DNA of 64,000 nucleotides from an uncultured Rhodopila sp. (GTDB lineage Bacteria; Pseudomonadota; Alphaproteobacteria; Acetobacterales; Acetobacteraceae). The translations under genes and the position numbers were made by a program. The stretch is taken from the NCBI GenBank assembly GCA_903932145.1, contig CAIZFE010000111.1, forward strand, positions 62,001 to 126,000, written 5' to 3'. Below, piece after piece: positions 16,797-25,853 of the stretch. Below the pieces are notes generated by a model. The model was not told the origin of the DNA. It saw nothing but the letters and a program-made list of their open reading frames with translations, and searched no databases. Position 1 is the first letter of the stretch. Each line of letters starts with the position of its first letter.

Positions 16797-16817
16797 GTCG
16801 GTGTTTTTCCTTGTGGC

Positions 16818-17108
16818 CTAAAGGCCGGTTGCCAGTATTGCCCGGCCGGTCGTGTTGCTAAGCCGCATTGGCAATATCGCTTGATATGCGGGTGAGTTGT
16901 ACCATTCCATCGCCCGTTCCGGGCTGTCGAATTCCAACACCACGACCCGGCCCGGCGGTTCGGTCCCCTCAATGAGGTGCGGGTCGCCTCCTCGCACGAG
17001 GTAACGTCCGCCAAAAGCCTCGATTGTCGCAACAACCCGCTGACGGTAGCCTTCATAACCGTCCGGGTCCGTAACGTGGATTTCCGCGATCAAGTAACCC
17101 TTGGGCAT
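16818..17108 (-). CDS. DUF1330 family protein
   Basis: 96 residues, dimeric alpha/beta-barrel (ferredoxin-like) protein of the DUF1330 type: MPKGYLIAEIHVTDPDGYEG at the start, then a YLVRGGD strand and the conserved RVVVLEFDSPERAMEWYNSP block. Members are small cytoplasmic proteins often placed with oxidoreductases in catabolic operons; no reaction is established. It is 21 bp upstream of the TPP enzyme gene in the same train. The SD-like AAGGAAG precedes the ATG. Confidence 0.85.
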   Translation of the reverse strand: MPKGYLIAEIHVTDPDGYEGYRQRVVATIEAFGGRYLVRGGDPHLIEGTEPPGRVVVLEFDSPERAMEWYNSPAYQAILPMRLSNTTGRAILATGL

Positions 17109-17170
17109 GATTGCTTCCTTTGTATGTAGCGAAATGCGGCGGGGCCGAAGCCCCGCCCTTCATTAAGCGA

Positions 17171-18082
17171 TCAGACCGGATCCCACGGATACACGTCGCG
17201 GGTCCGCTCCAGCGGCGTGAAGCTGCCCTTGACGGCCGGCAGCCAATGTTCCGCCAATTTCTCAGGATTCCAGCCGTCCGGACGCGCCATGATGCGGATC
17301 GGGCGAGGCTGGTTGTACAGATACACCTCATTCCCGCGCACGCCGAAGATCTGGCCGGACACGCCGGCCGCGGCATCGGTGCCCAGGAACGCGATCAGTT
17401 GCGCGATGTGATCCGGGCGCGTCTTCGCCGCGCGGGCTTGCAGTTGCTCCTCCGTCTGGCCGGGGACCGTTTCGATCATGCGGCTGAACGCATGCGGCCC
17501 GATGCAGTTCGACCGGATGTTGTACCGTTGCATATCCATCGCGATGTTGCGCGACAGGCCGGCAATACCCATCTTGGCGGCGCCGTAGTTCACCTGGCCG
17601 ACGCTGCCGATCAGGCCGGAGGTCGAGGTAATGTGCGTATAGCAACCGCTCTCTTGTTTCCGGAAATGCGGCACGGCGGCGCGGGAGACGTAGAAGGCGC
17701 CATAAAGATGCACCTTGATGACGGCGTCCCATTCCTCGATCGACATGTAGTGGAACATGCGGTCGCGCAGGATGCCGGCGTTGTTTACAACGATGTCGAT
17801 ACGACCGAAATTGTCGATCGCGTCCTGTACCATGCGCTGGGCGTCTTCCCAACTCGCGACGCTGCCGCTGTTGGCGACGGCTTTGCCCTTGCCGTTGGCT
17901 TGCTCGATCTCTTGCACCACGCGCTGAGCCGGGCCGGCGTCCTGGCCCTCGCCCGTCACCGTAGCACCGATGTCGTTGACCACGACGCTGGCGCCGTTCG
18001 CGGCGAGTGCGATCGCTGTCGCCCGTCCGATACCGCCGCCGGCCCCCGTAACCACGGCGACCTTGCCATCAAGCATACCCAT
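17171..18082 (-). CDS. Short-chain dehydrogenase/reductase (multifunctional-enzyme type 2-like)
   Basis: 303 residues. TGxxxGIG cofactor motif as VTGAGGGIGRATAIAL, NNAG as VNNAGIL, and an intact catalytic set (Ser in ITSTSG, Tyr and Lys in NYGAAK). The extended length and the strand VVNDIGATVTGEGQDAGPAQ resemble the 3-hydroxyacyl-CoA dehydrogenase part of peroxisomal type-2 multifunctional enzymes, so oxidation of a 3-hydroxyacyl-CoA is the best guess. It is the first gene of the minus-strand train and faces the 3-hydroxyisobutyrate-dehydrogenase-like gene across an 82-bp divergent promoter gap. Confidence 0.85.
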   Translation of the reverse strand: MGMLDGKVAVVTGAGGGIGRATAIALAANGASVVVNDIGATVTGEGQDAGPAQRVVQEIEQANGKGKAVANSGSVASWEDAQRMVQDAIDNFGRIDIVVNNAGILRDRMFHYMSIEEWDAVIKVHLYGAFYVSRAAVPHFRKQESGCYTHITSTSGLIGSVGQVNYGAAKMGIAGLSRNIAMDMQRYNIRSNCIGPHAFSRMIETVPGQTEEQLQARAAKTRPDHIAQLIAFLGTDAAAGVSGQIFGVRGNEVYLYNQPRPIRIMARPDGWNPEKLAEHWLPAVKGSFTPLERTRDVYPWDPV

Positions 18083-18164
18083 TTGTTTCCTCCTTCGAAT
18101 TGGACCCGGACACTCTGCGTCAGAGTGCGATCCGTGTCATCATCCGGCCCGGGAGGAACACGAC

Positions 18165-19049
18165 ATGGAACTTGGATTCCTGGGACTCGGGCAGATGGGG
18201 TCGGCAATCGCTGAGAGGCTGCAGGACGCGGGGGCGCACCTGCACCTGTTCGATCCGAACAAGGCAGCACTTGCACCTTTCGTGGCGAAGGGGGCGGTTG
18301 CGCACGGCTCCGCAACGGAGGTCGCGAACGCGGCCCGCATTGTTTTTGCGTGCCTGGCCAGCCCGGCGATCTGCGAATCGGTGGCGCGGGATGTCGCGGC
18401 CGGGAGCGCGGTGAAGCTATATGTGGAGATGTCCACGATCGGTGGCCCGGCTCAGGCGAAGGTCCAGAAGATCGTGGAGGCAGGGGGGATTACTCTGGTC
18501 GATTGCCCGATCAGCGGCGGCCCAAAAGGCGCGCGGGCCGGGACGTTGACGGTAATCACCGCCGGACCTCCGGAGGCTCGCGCGGAGATCCGGCCGTGGT
18601 TGGAGACAATCGGAAAAAACATTTTCGAGGTTGGGGACAAGCCGGGTCAGGCGCAGTTGATGAAGTTGGTGAACAATCTCGTGAACGCCGCGAATATGGC
18701 AACGGCGTTTGAGGCACTGGTGCTGGGGGCGAAGGGTGGCCTGGACCCGGACCAGATGGTGAATGTGCTGAATGTCTCGACCGGGCAGAACAGCGCGACG
18801 CTGACAAAAGTGCCGAAATCGGTGCTGACCGGCAGTTTCGACTACGGATCAAGCCTGACGATCATGGTGAAGGACGTGATGCTGGGGCTGAAAGAGGCCG
18901 AGGCGCTGGGCGTGCCGATGTGGGTGCACGGGACGGTCGGACAGCTCTGGCGCTTCGCGGAGCAGCAGGGGCTGGGTCCGGCGGATTTCACGTCGATGAT
19001 CAAGGTGTTGGAGGGCTGGGCCGGGGTGGAGGTGCGAAGCCGGGGGTAG
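18165..19049 (+). CDS. 3-hydroxyisobutyrate dehydrogenase-family oxidoreductase
   Basis: 294 residues from the ATG preceded by GGGAGGAACACGAC; longer upstream frames overlap the divergent gene and lack family similarity. Rossmann motif LGFLGLGQMGSAIAERL at the start, substrate motif DCPISGGPKGARAGTL, and the catalytic-Lys helix KLVNNLVNAANMATAFEA. The family (3-hydroxyisobutyrate, tartronate-semialdehyde and related dehydrogenases) oxidises beta-hydroxy acids with NAD(P). It is divergently transcribed from the CoA/TPP operon, so it may share its regulator and pathway. Confidence 0.87.
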   Translation: MELGFLGLGQMGSAIAERLQDAGAHLHLFDPNKAALAPFVAKGAVAHGSATEVANAARIVFACLASPAICESVARDVAAGSAVKLYVEMSTIGGPAQAKVQKIVEAGGITLVDCPISGGPKGARAGTLTVITAGPPEARAEIRPWLETIGKNIFEVGDKPGQAQLMKLVNNLVNAANMATAFEALVLGAKGGLDPDQMVNVLNVSTGQNSATLTKVPKSVLTGSFDYGSSLTIMVKDVMLGLKEAEALGVPMWVHGTVGQLWRFAEQQGLGPADFTSMIKVLEGWAGVEVRSRG

Positions 19050-19282
19050 TGGAAGGCTCTTCGGCCCGATAGCAAGGGCGAAGGCGCACAAACCATGTCA
19101 GAGCTGTTATGGCGAGCGATCTGGAGGCTCGGAATGCGAGGTGATCCATTGAGAGGGTGCGGACGGAGCGATTTGGGCCGCAGTACCATTGCCAAAACAT
19201 TTGTATCCCTTTATGAACTTATTGCGGTCAAAAGAGTGGCGAAGCGACCTTTCAGTAAACGTGATGAATTGAGGGATTCAAA

Positions 19283-20005
19283 ATGAGGCCCGTATTTGCA
19301 ACTGTCGCAATCGCGTCCGTGCTGGTCGGTTGCGCCCAAACCGTATGGGTCAGGCCGGGGGCAACACAAAGCGACTTCGCATGCGACCGCGCTACTTGCG
19401 ACTACCAATCCGAAATGGGTACGCCAAGTAGCAGCCGTTATGACGGCAGGGGAAACATGAACGACGCAATTGCCGATGGTATCGTCTCGGGGATTGCTGA
19501 CGGTATTCGTAAGGGCACGTTAATGAACAAGTGCATGGTAGCCAATGGTTGGACTCTTCAGAAGGTCGAACCGGTTACCGATCAGACGATTGCGTCGCAG
19601 AATTATAAAAAAGTTGAGTTGGCCGGGCTTCGAGATCGACGGATCGCCTGCACAGGCGAGATACGTAACAAGCCAACCTACACCGCCCTGCGGCCGCATT
19701 TTAGTGAGATCAAATCGGGTGCGTTTACGATGGTGCAACTCACGGATGAGAGTCTGCCAACCGTGAACCAAAGCCCGTTGCTCGCGAACTACTGGGATGA
19801 AGGTAAGATCTGTGTAACCGCAATGATCGAAGGATTAGCTGTGGTCGCACCCTCTTGGGTTCCAAACTTTCAACAGCTTGTCGCTGAAAATGAGCAAGTG
19901 ATGATCCTAATGGCGAAGCGTCAAATTACCTGGGGTGAAGGGGCTAGGCGTCAGAAGGCAATAGCTGAGGCCACCAATGCGAAACTAAACCTCACAAAAA
20001 TTTAG
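19283..20005 (+). CDS. Putative lipoprotein of unknown function
   Basis: 240 residues with a lipoprotein signal peptide: MRPVFATVAIASVLVGCAQT, lipobox LVGC with Cys17 as the lipidation site. It is therefore expected to be membrane-anchored in the periplasm. The mature part has a Cys pair (CDRATC) and a glycine-rich INDAIADGIVSGIADGI-like helix, then no recognisable domain. Base composition is lower in GC than flanking genes, hinting at transfer. It stands alone between a dehydrogenase and a frameshifted monooxygenase. Confidence 0.65.
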   Translation: MRPVFATVAIASVLVGCAQTVWVRPGATQSDFACDRATCDYQSEMGTPSSSRYDGRGNMNDAIADGIVSGIADGIRKGTLMNKCMVANGWTLQKVEPVTDQTIASQNYKKVELAGLRDRRIACTGEIRNKPTYTALRPHFSEIKSGAFTMVQLTDESLPTVNQSPLLANYWDEGKICVTAMIEGLAVVAPSWVPNFQQLVAENEQVMILMAKRQITWGEGARRQKAIAEATNAKLNLTKI

Positions 20006-20168
20006 TCGGATTTCAACAAACTCGGGTAGAATCAATGATCTGGCAAAAGATTACTGTGGATATCGCATCCACCGAATATCCCGCGCTGCTATCCAATTCG
20101 GAACAATCGGTGTTTAGCGTTGCGTTGCGGTGAAGTGAGCCGAGATGCGCAATGAAAGTCGGATGCAA

Positions 20169-21451
20169 TCAGACGATTGGTCCACGCGCATTTAGTGCAT
20201 CCCTATCAAACCCGGCGATCTGTTTGTAGCCATCCGCTGTCCCTTGCAGTTCCGTCGGAGTCAGCACGTCCTCGATCCGCGCGAACCCGCCCGGCGCGCG
20301 CTGTTCGACCAGTTGCATGACCTGCTCGGGGCCGTTTGCCCGGTTGGCCAGAACGATTTTGCCGGTCGCCGGGCGGCGCTCGGTTTCGTAGGCCAGCAGG
20401 GCGGCCGGGCTGGCACCGGCGCGCCTGATTTCACGCGTCAGCACCCGGGCGTCCAAAATCCCCTGCGAGGCACCGTTCGATCCGATCGGGTACATCGGAT
20501 GTGCGGCGTCTCCCAGCAAGGTTACGCGGCTGAAGGACCAGCGGTCCAAAGGGTCGCGGTCCACCATCGGGTATTCGAAGCACGCGTCCGCCGCCTGAAT
20601 CACCGCTGGCACATCCAACCAGTCGAACCGCCAGTCCGCGAACTGGGGCAGGAAGTCCGACAGATTGCCGGCGCGGTTCCAATCCTCTCTTTGCCACGTG
20701 TGATCGGGGCGGAATTTCCGTTCGGCGATCCAGTTGATCTCGGTGTCATCAGCGGTTCGCGAGATCGGGTAGGCGACGAATTTCTGAAACTCGTGACCCG
20801 CCATGATCATGCTGCGTCCGGTCAGGAACGGTTGTCCGCGAGACGTGCCGCGCCATAAAATCGCGCCGTTCCAGATGGGCGGCCCCTCATTCGGATAGAG
20901 CGTTTTGCGGACCGCGGAATGGATGCCATCGGCGCCGATCAGCAGGTCGCCCTCGGCGTCGGGAAGAGCTGTGTTGGTTCGCCGGTCCACGAAATGCGCC
21001 CGGACATGCGAGTCGCTTTCCGACCAGCCGGCGAGATGGTGCCCGGTCATGACCTTGCTGGCACCCAGGCGCTCTCGGGCGGCATCCAGCAAGATCATCA
21101 GCAGTGTGCCGCGGTGGATGGAGAATTGCGGCCAGTTGTAACCGGCCTCGCGGCCTCGGGCCTCCGACCAGATACGTTGCCCGTGATTATTATAATAGCC
21201 GAGTCGGCGGTCGGAATCGCGGATGCGGCCAGCATGTCATGCAGTCCGAGGTCGGTCAGTTCGCGCACGGCATGGGGCAGCAGATTGATGCCGACGCCCA
21301 GCGCCTGCGGTGCGGCAACGGTCTCGAAGACACAGCAGTCGATGCCGATCTGGTGCAGGCTCAGCGCGGTTGTCAGGCCGGCGATGCCGCCGCCGGCGAT
21401 CAGGATCCGTGTCACGTTAGCCCTCGTGTTGCGTGTTGGCGCTTGTAGCAT
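20169..21451 (-). pseudogene. FAD-dependent monooxygenase broken by a one-base deletion
   Basis: The N-terminal frame (21451 to about 21204) encodes the FAD motif ILIAGGGIAGLTTALSLHQI and GVGINLLPHAVREL; the C-terminal frame (to 20169) gives IHRGTLLMILLDAARERL, GADGIHSAVRKTLYP and the second FAD motif VTLLGDAAHPMYPIGSNGAS. They join if one base is restored near 21203-21204: Ala-Glu-Leu-Gly-Tyr-Tyr-Asn-Asn-His-Gly-Gln-Arg-Ile-Trp then reads through. The intact protein would be about 426 aa, normal for salicylate/3-hydroxybenzoate hydroxylase relatives. Either a recent pseudogene or a sequencing error; no other lesion is seen. Confidence 0.8.
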
Positions 21452-21675
21452 GATCGCCGGGGGCGGCCACAGCGCAGAGGGCCGCCGGCGGACATGAGTA
21501 ATTTATGATCGTGATGATTTATTATCGTGCACAGTGAGTATATAATAGGCTAATATATGAGCGCGGTCGTATTTTAATGGATAAAAATTAGACATATTGC
21601 ATTGCAGCAAAATACGGATCGATCTACGCTCCTGCTTCTGATTGCTTCCGATCACCAGCCGAGGACGCAGGCACG

Positions 21676-22971
21676 ATGACATCAGGCACGATAAAGCCCC
21701 GATCAAAGGGCATTTCCCGCAGAGCATTCCTGGCCGGTACCGGCACTGCCATCGGTTCGGGGGCCATCACCGGTTTCCCCACCATCTGGGCACAGAACAT
21801 CAAGGACGTGGTCCTGCACCACGCCGGTCCCCCGGTCACCGCGATCCCGGCCATCGCCGAACAGGCGACGAAGGACCTCGGGTTTACCGTGCAAATGCAG
21901 GCATCCGAGAACGCCGACCTGCTGAACCGCTTTCTGTCGCAGTCAAGCGCGATCGACTGCGCCGATATCAGCCTGGTGTATATGCGCTACCTGATCGGCC
22001 GGAACGTGTTGCAGGCAATCCCGTTGTCGAAGTTCAAATACTGGGATCAGACGATTCCGCTGTTCACCAAAGGCGAATACCCGGACGGCAGGAAAGCGCC
22101 GCAACAGGGCATCACGCCGACGATGATCCTGTATGCCACGGACGCCTCCGGGCAGAAAGTCACCGACGGGACGCCGACCGATTTCGTCACAGGCATTCCG
22201 ACCGTTACCAACGGCGATACACTCGGCATTCGTCCCGACCTCGTCAGCCGCCCGATCACCAGTTGGGCCGACGTGTTGGACCCGGCGTTTAAAGGCAAGG
22301 CCGCGATCCAGGACAATCCGACCATCGGTATCATCGACGTGGCGATGGCGCTGGAGGCGCGCGGCGACATCACCTACGGCAACAAAGGCAACATGACGAA
22401 AGAGGAGATCGATAAAACCGTCAAAACGATGATGGACATCAAGCAGTCCGGCCAGTTCCGCTCCTTCTGGACGTCGTTCGACCAGTCGGTGAACCTGATG
22501 GCCTCGGGTGAGGTGGTGATCCAGTCGATGTGGTCCCCCGCCGTGGCGGCAGTGCGGTCGCGTGGCATTCCCTGCACCTTCCAGCCGCTGAAGGAAGGCT
22601 ATCGCGGTTGGGGCTATACATTGGGCGCGATGAAGCACCTTGATGGGCTGAAACTGGATTGTTTCTACGAATACATGAACTGGTACACCAGCGGGTTCGA
22701 GGGCTCGTTCATTGCCCGCCAAGGCTATTATTCCGCACAACCGGAGAACGTCCGGAAATATCTGACGCCGGCCGAATACGCCTACTGGTTTGAGGGTAAG
22801 CCGGCGGAAACCGATATTCTCAGCCCATTTGGTAAGATCATGGAGAAAGCCGGCAAATCCCGCGATGGCGGTTCGTTGTGGGAACGCCTGGGCAATATCG
22901 CCGTGTGGAACTCGGTCATGGATGAAGACCGCTATGTCACCCGGCGCTGGAACGAATTCATCACGTCTTAA
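21676..22971 (+). CDS. ABC transporter substrate-binding protein (PotD-like), Tat-exported
   Basis: 431 residues. A twin-arginine signal (SRRAFLAGTGTAIGSGA, about residues 14-30) indicates folded export to the periplasm. The rest is an extracellular solute-binding protein of the spermidine/putrescine class, with SWADVLDPAFKGKAAIQDNP, SGQFRSFWTSFDQSVNLMAS and EVVIQSMWSPAVAAV. It starts an operon with a RutA-like monooxygenase, two permeases and an ATPase, so it probably delivers the monooxygenase substrate. The ligand is unknown. An AT-rich 220-bp region precedes it. Confidence 0.88.
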   Translation: MTSGTIKPRSKGISRRAFLAGTGTAIGSGAITGFPTIWAQNIKDVVLHHAGPPVTAIPAIAEQATKDLGFTVQMQASENADLLNRFLSQSSAIDCADISLVYMRYLIGRNVLQAIPLSKFKYWDQTIPLFTKGEYPDGRKAPQQGITPTMILYATDASGQKVTDGTPTDFVTGIPTVTNGDTLGIRPDLVSRPITSWADVLDPAFKGKAAIQDNPTIGIIDVAMALEARGDITYGNKGNMTKEEIDKTVKTMMDIKQSGQFRSFWTSFDQSVNLMASGEVVIQSMWSPAVAAVRSRGIPCTFQPLKEGYRGWGYTLGAMKHLDGLKLDCFYEYMNWYTSGFEGSFIARQGYYSAQPENVRKYLTPAEYAYWFEGKPAETDILSPFGKIMEKAGKSRDGGSLWERLGNIAVWNSVMDEDRYVTRRWNEFITS

Positions 22972-22987
22972 GCTGGAGTTTTGAACC

Positions 22988-24070
22988 ATGCAGCTTGGTG
23001 TTTTCATTCCTATCGGCAACAATGGCTGGCTGATTTCCACCAATTCCCCGCAATACAAACCCAGCTTCGACCTTAACAAGACGATCGTCGAGAAGGCGGA
23101 GGCGTTCGGCTTCGACTTCGCCCTGTCGATGATCAAGCTGCATGGCTTCGGCGGCCCATCGGAGTTCTGGGATTACAACCTGGAATCTTTCACTCTGATG
23201 GCGGGTCTGGCGGCGACGACCTCGCGGATCAAGCTATTTGCCACCTGTGCGGTGCTGACAATGCCGCCACCGATCGCCGCTCGGATGGCTGTGACGATCG
23301 ACAGTATTTCGCATGGGCGATTTGGGGTGAATATCATCTCCGGCTGGCAGCGGCGCGAATATACCCAAATGGGGATTTGGCCAGGATCGGAGCACTATAA
23401 ACGCCGCTACGAGTATTGCGCTGAGTACGTAACGGTCATGAAGGAGCTTTGGGACACCGGACGATCGGATTTCAAGGGCGATTTCTTCAAGATGGACGAT
23501 TGCCGGTGTTTGCCGATGCCAACGGCCAACATCCCCATTATTTGTGCCGCTCAGAGTGACGCGGGGACCCGGTTCGCGGCGCAATATGCGGACTATAATT
23601 TCTGCGCCAGCTTTGGCTATAACGCCCCAACGGCAGTAGCTACAAGCGTCGCTCGGTTGGTGAAGGCGACCGAGGAAACCGGGCGCGATTGCGGCGCCCT
23701 GATCCTCACGATGATCATTGCCGATGAAACGGACGAAGCCGCCAACGCCAAGTGGGACCATTACAAAGCGGGGGCCGATATCGAGGCTTTGGCCTATCGC
23801 GATGAGCAGGCGCGGGATGATCCGAGCACGGATATTTATTCACAGCCTAACCGACGGCAGATTCTTGGGACCGATAAGCTGCCGACCAACCAGGGTGTGC
23901 TGGTGGGGTCTTATGCGACTGTCGCTCGAATGCTGGATGAAATGTCCAAAGTGCCGGGCGTGCGGGGCGTAATGATGACGTTCGATGATTTCGTGATCGG
24001 CATGGAGCAATTTGGCACCCGGATCATGCCGCTTATGCGGTGCCGGAATGAGATTGAACGGGCCGCATGA
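22988..24070 (+). CDS. rutA: RutA-like flavin-dependent monooxygenase (pyrimidine oxygenase family)
   Basis: 360 residues, co-linear with E. coli RutA along its length: [89 protein letters not shown] and [15 protein letters not shown]. RutA opens the uracil ring with FMNH2 and O2, supplied by the reductase RutF. None of rutB-rutG is present; the gene instead lies between an ABC binding protein (16 bp upstream) and its permeases (ATGA overlap). It may thus act on another imported heterocycle. The symbol marks the family, not a proven substrate. Confidence 0.8.
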   Translation: MQLGVFIPIGNNGWLISTNSPQYKPSFDLNKTIVEKAEAFGFDFALSMIKLHGFGGPSEFWDYNLESFTLMAGLAATTSRIKLFATCAVLTMPPPIAARMAVTIDSISHGRFGVNIISGWQRREYTQMGIWPGSEHYKRRYEYCAEYVTVMKELWDTGRSDFKGDFFKMDDCRCLPMPTANIPIICAAQSDAGTRFAAQYADYNFCASFGYNAPTAVATSVARLVKATEETGRDCGALILTMIIADETDEAANAKWDHYKAGADIEALAYRDEQARDDPSTDIYSQPNRRQILGTDKLPTNQGVLVGSYATVARMLDEMSKVPGVRGVMMTFDDFVIGMEQFGTRIMPLMRCRNEIERAA

Positions 24071-25020
24071 ACGTTTGGCACAAGCCAGCGTCCGACGGCG
24101 CTCCCGCTGCCGGGGGCGCAACCTCGATGGTGAGACGCCCTGCCTCCAAGCGCCGATCCACGCGCTTGCCACCGTGGCTGGTGTCGTGGTTCCAGGTTGG
24201 GCCGCTGGCCCTGATATTGACCGTGCTGTTCGCTCTGCCGACGACTTTGTTCCTGGTCGTCAGCTTCTATGATTACGACCGCGTCGGCATTTATCCCGCG
24301 TTCCTGCTGGACAATTACCGGGAGCTTCTGACGACGCCCGCGACCTGGAGGGTGTATGTCAGTTCCCTCCGGTTCGCGTTGATCGTCTGGGCGATCACAT
24401 TGTTCCTGGGGTTCAATGTCGCTTACTTTCTGATCTTTCACATCCGGAACTCGATTACCCGGACGATCTTCTTTCTGCTGTGCGCGATTCCGTTCTGGAC
24501 CTCGGGCATTATCCGCACGATCGCCTGGATTCCCTTCCTTGGCCGCAATGGCGCTTTCAACCAAATCCTGATGGCGCTGGGGGTGACATCGCACCCGCTG
24601 GACTTTCTGCTGTTCTCCGATTTCGCCGTTATCGTCACCTACGTCCATTTGTTCACGCTGCTGATGATCGGTCCGATCGCCAATTCCCTGTCGAAAATCG
24701 ACCCTGCGTTGCTGGAGGCCGCCCGTGACGCCGGCGCCAGCCGTTGGCACACGATGACCAACGTCGTCATTCCCCTGTCGAAAACCGGCATTACCCTCGG
24801 TTCGATCCTGGTCTTCACCCAGGTCATGGGCGATTACTTCGTGGTCAGGCAAATGAGCGGCGGTCAAAGCGCGTCAATCGTTTCGATGCTCTCCACCGAG
24901 ATCCAGGCGATGCAGTACCCGCCAGCCTCGGCCAACGCGATGGTGCTGGTTATCTTCGTCGCCATCCTGGTGGGGGTGATGATGAAGGTCGTCGATGTCC
25001 GCAAGGAACTGGTGAAATGA
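24067..25020 (+). CDS. ABC transporter permease (PotB-like)
   Basis: 317-residue inner-membrane protein with about six membrane segments and the binding-protein-dependent permease EAA loop ([20 protein letters not shown], then [12 protein letters not shown]) that docks onto the ATPase. The N-terminal 35 residues are a basic cytoplasmic tail. ATGA overlaps with the RutA-like gene upstream and with the second permease downstream show translational coupling. It forms a heterodimeric channel with the next gene product, importing the ligand of the Tat-exported binding protein. Confidence 0.87.
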   Translation: MNVWHKPASDGAPAAGGATSMVRRPASKRRSTRLPPWLVSWFQVGPLALILTVLFALPTTLFLVVSFYDYDRVGIYPAFLLDNYRELLTTPATWRVYVSSLRFALIVWAITLFLGFNVAYFLIFHIRNSITRTIFFLLCAIPFWTSGIIRTIAWIPFLGRNGAFNQILMALGVTSHPLDFLLFSDFAVIVTYVHLFTLLMIGPIANSLSKIDPALLEAARDAGASRWHTMTNVVIPLSKTGITLGSILVFTQVMGDYFVVRQMSGGQSASIVSMLSTEIQAMQYPPASANAMVLVIFVAILVGVMMKVVDVRKELVK

Positions 25021-25853
25021 CGGCGCGCATCAGCGAGAAACGCCCCTGGACATTCTATGTGCTGGGGACGCTCTTCGGTGTGTATCTGTTGTTCCTGTAT
25101 GGACCCATGTTCGTCATCTACGTGCTGTCGTTCCAGGGTCCCAATGGAGGCGTCACATTCCCGATGGTGGGGACGTCGGTCGTTTGGTTCAAAGAGGTGT
25201 TCCAGCCGGGGCAGATGGCCGACATCCCGGTGTCATTCTCGCGGTCGATTGCCCTGGCGACGGTGGTGAGTTGTTTGACGGTTGTGATTTCGGTCGCCGC
25301 CGGGCTTGGCTTCCGGCGCCGGTTCCCCGGGTCCGCGGTGCTTTTCTACCTGGCGGTCGCCAGCCTGGTGATGCCGAGCCTGCTGGTTGGGTTCGGGATT
25401 GGGCTGGGGTTCCAGTTCCTCGGGTGGCAGCCTAGCCTGTTTACGTCGGCGCTGGGGGCGCAGTTGACCTGGACGTTGCCATTCGGCCTCTTCGCGATGT
25501 TCGCTGTGGTGAACCGGTTCAACCGGGCGTGGGAGGAAGCGGCGACCGACCTTGGTGCCAGCGCATGGCAGCGGCTTCGGTACGTCACGATCCCGATCCT
25601 GCTGCCCGGTATTATCGGCGTGGCGATGGGGGCGTTCACCTTGTCCTACGATGAATATGCTCGCACCACATTGACGATTGGGCCGAAGAATACGTTGCCG
25701 CTGGAGATTTACGCGCTGATTTCGTCGGCTACGTCCCCGACGTTGTTCGCCATCGGCACCCTGACCACCGGCGTATCGTTCCTGGCGATTATCATCACAT
25801 TGCTGCTGGTCCTGCGCCTGCAGCGCCGTCGCGCTCTTATAAAGGTCGGATGA
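25017..25853 (+). CDS. ABC transporter permease (PotC-like)
   Basis: 278 residues from an ATG in an ATGA overlap with the upstream permease gene; upstream in-frame extensions are antisense-like and are rejected. Six predicted membrane segments begin with FYVLGTLFGVYLLFLYGP. The EAA loop is EEAATDLGASAWQRLRYVTI, followed by IPILLPGIIGVAMGAF; SYDEYARTTLTIG is typical for PotC-type spermidine/putrescine permeases. It ends in an ATGA overlap with the ATPase gene. Confidence 0.87.
   Translation: MTARISEKRPWTFYVLGTLFGVYLLFLYGPMFVIYVLSFQGPNGGVTFPMVGTSVVWFKEVFQPGQMADIPVSFSRSIALATVVSCLTVVISVAAGLGFRRRFPGSAVLFYLAVASLVMPSLLVGFGIGLGFQFLGWQPSLFTSALGAQLTWTLPFGLFAMFAVVNRFNRAWEEAATDLGASAWQRLRYVTIPILLPGIIGVAMGAFTLSYDEYARTTLTIGPKNTLPLEIYALISSATSPTLFAIGTLTTGVSFLAIIITLLLVLRLQRRRALIKVG

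Noticed and set aside
19050-19282. Short open frames on both strands suggested an insertion-sequence remnant
   Set aside because: No recognisable transposase motif or inverted repeats could be found.
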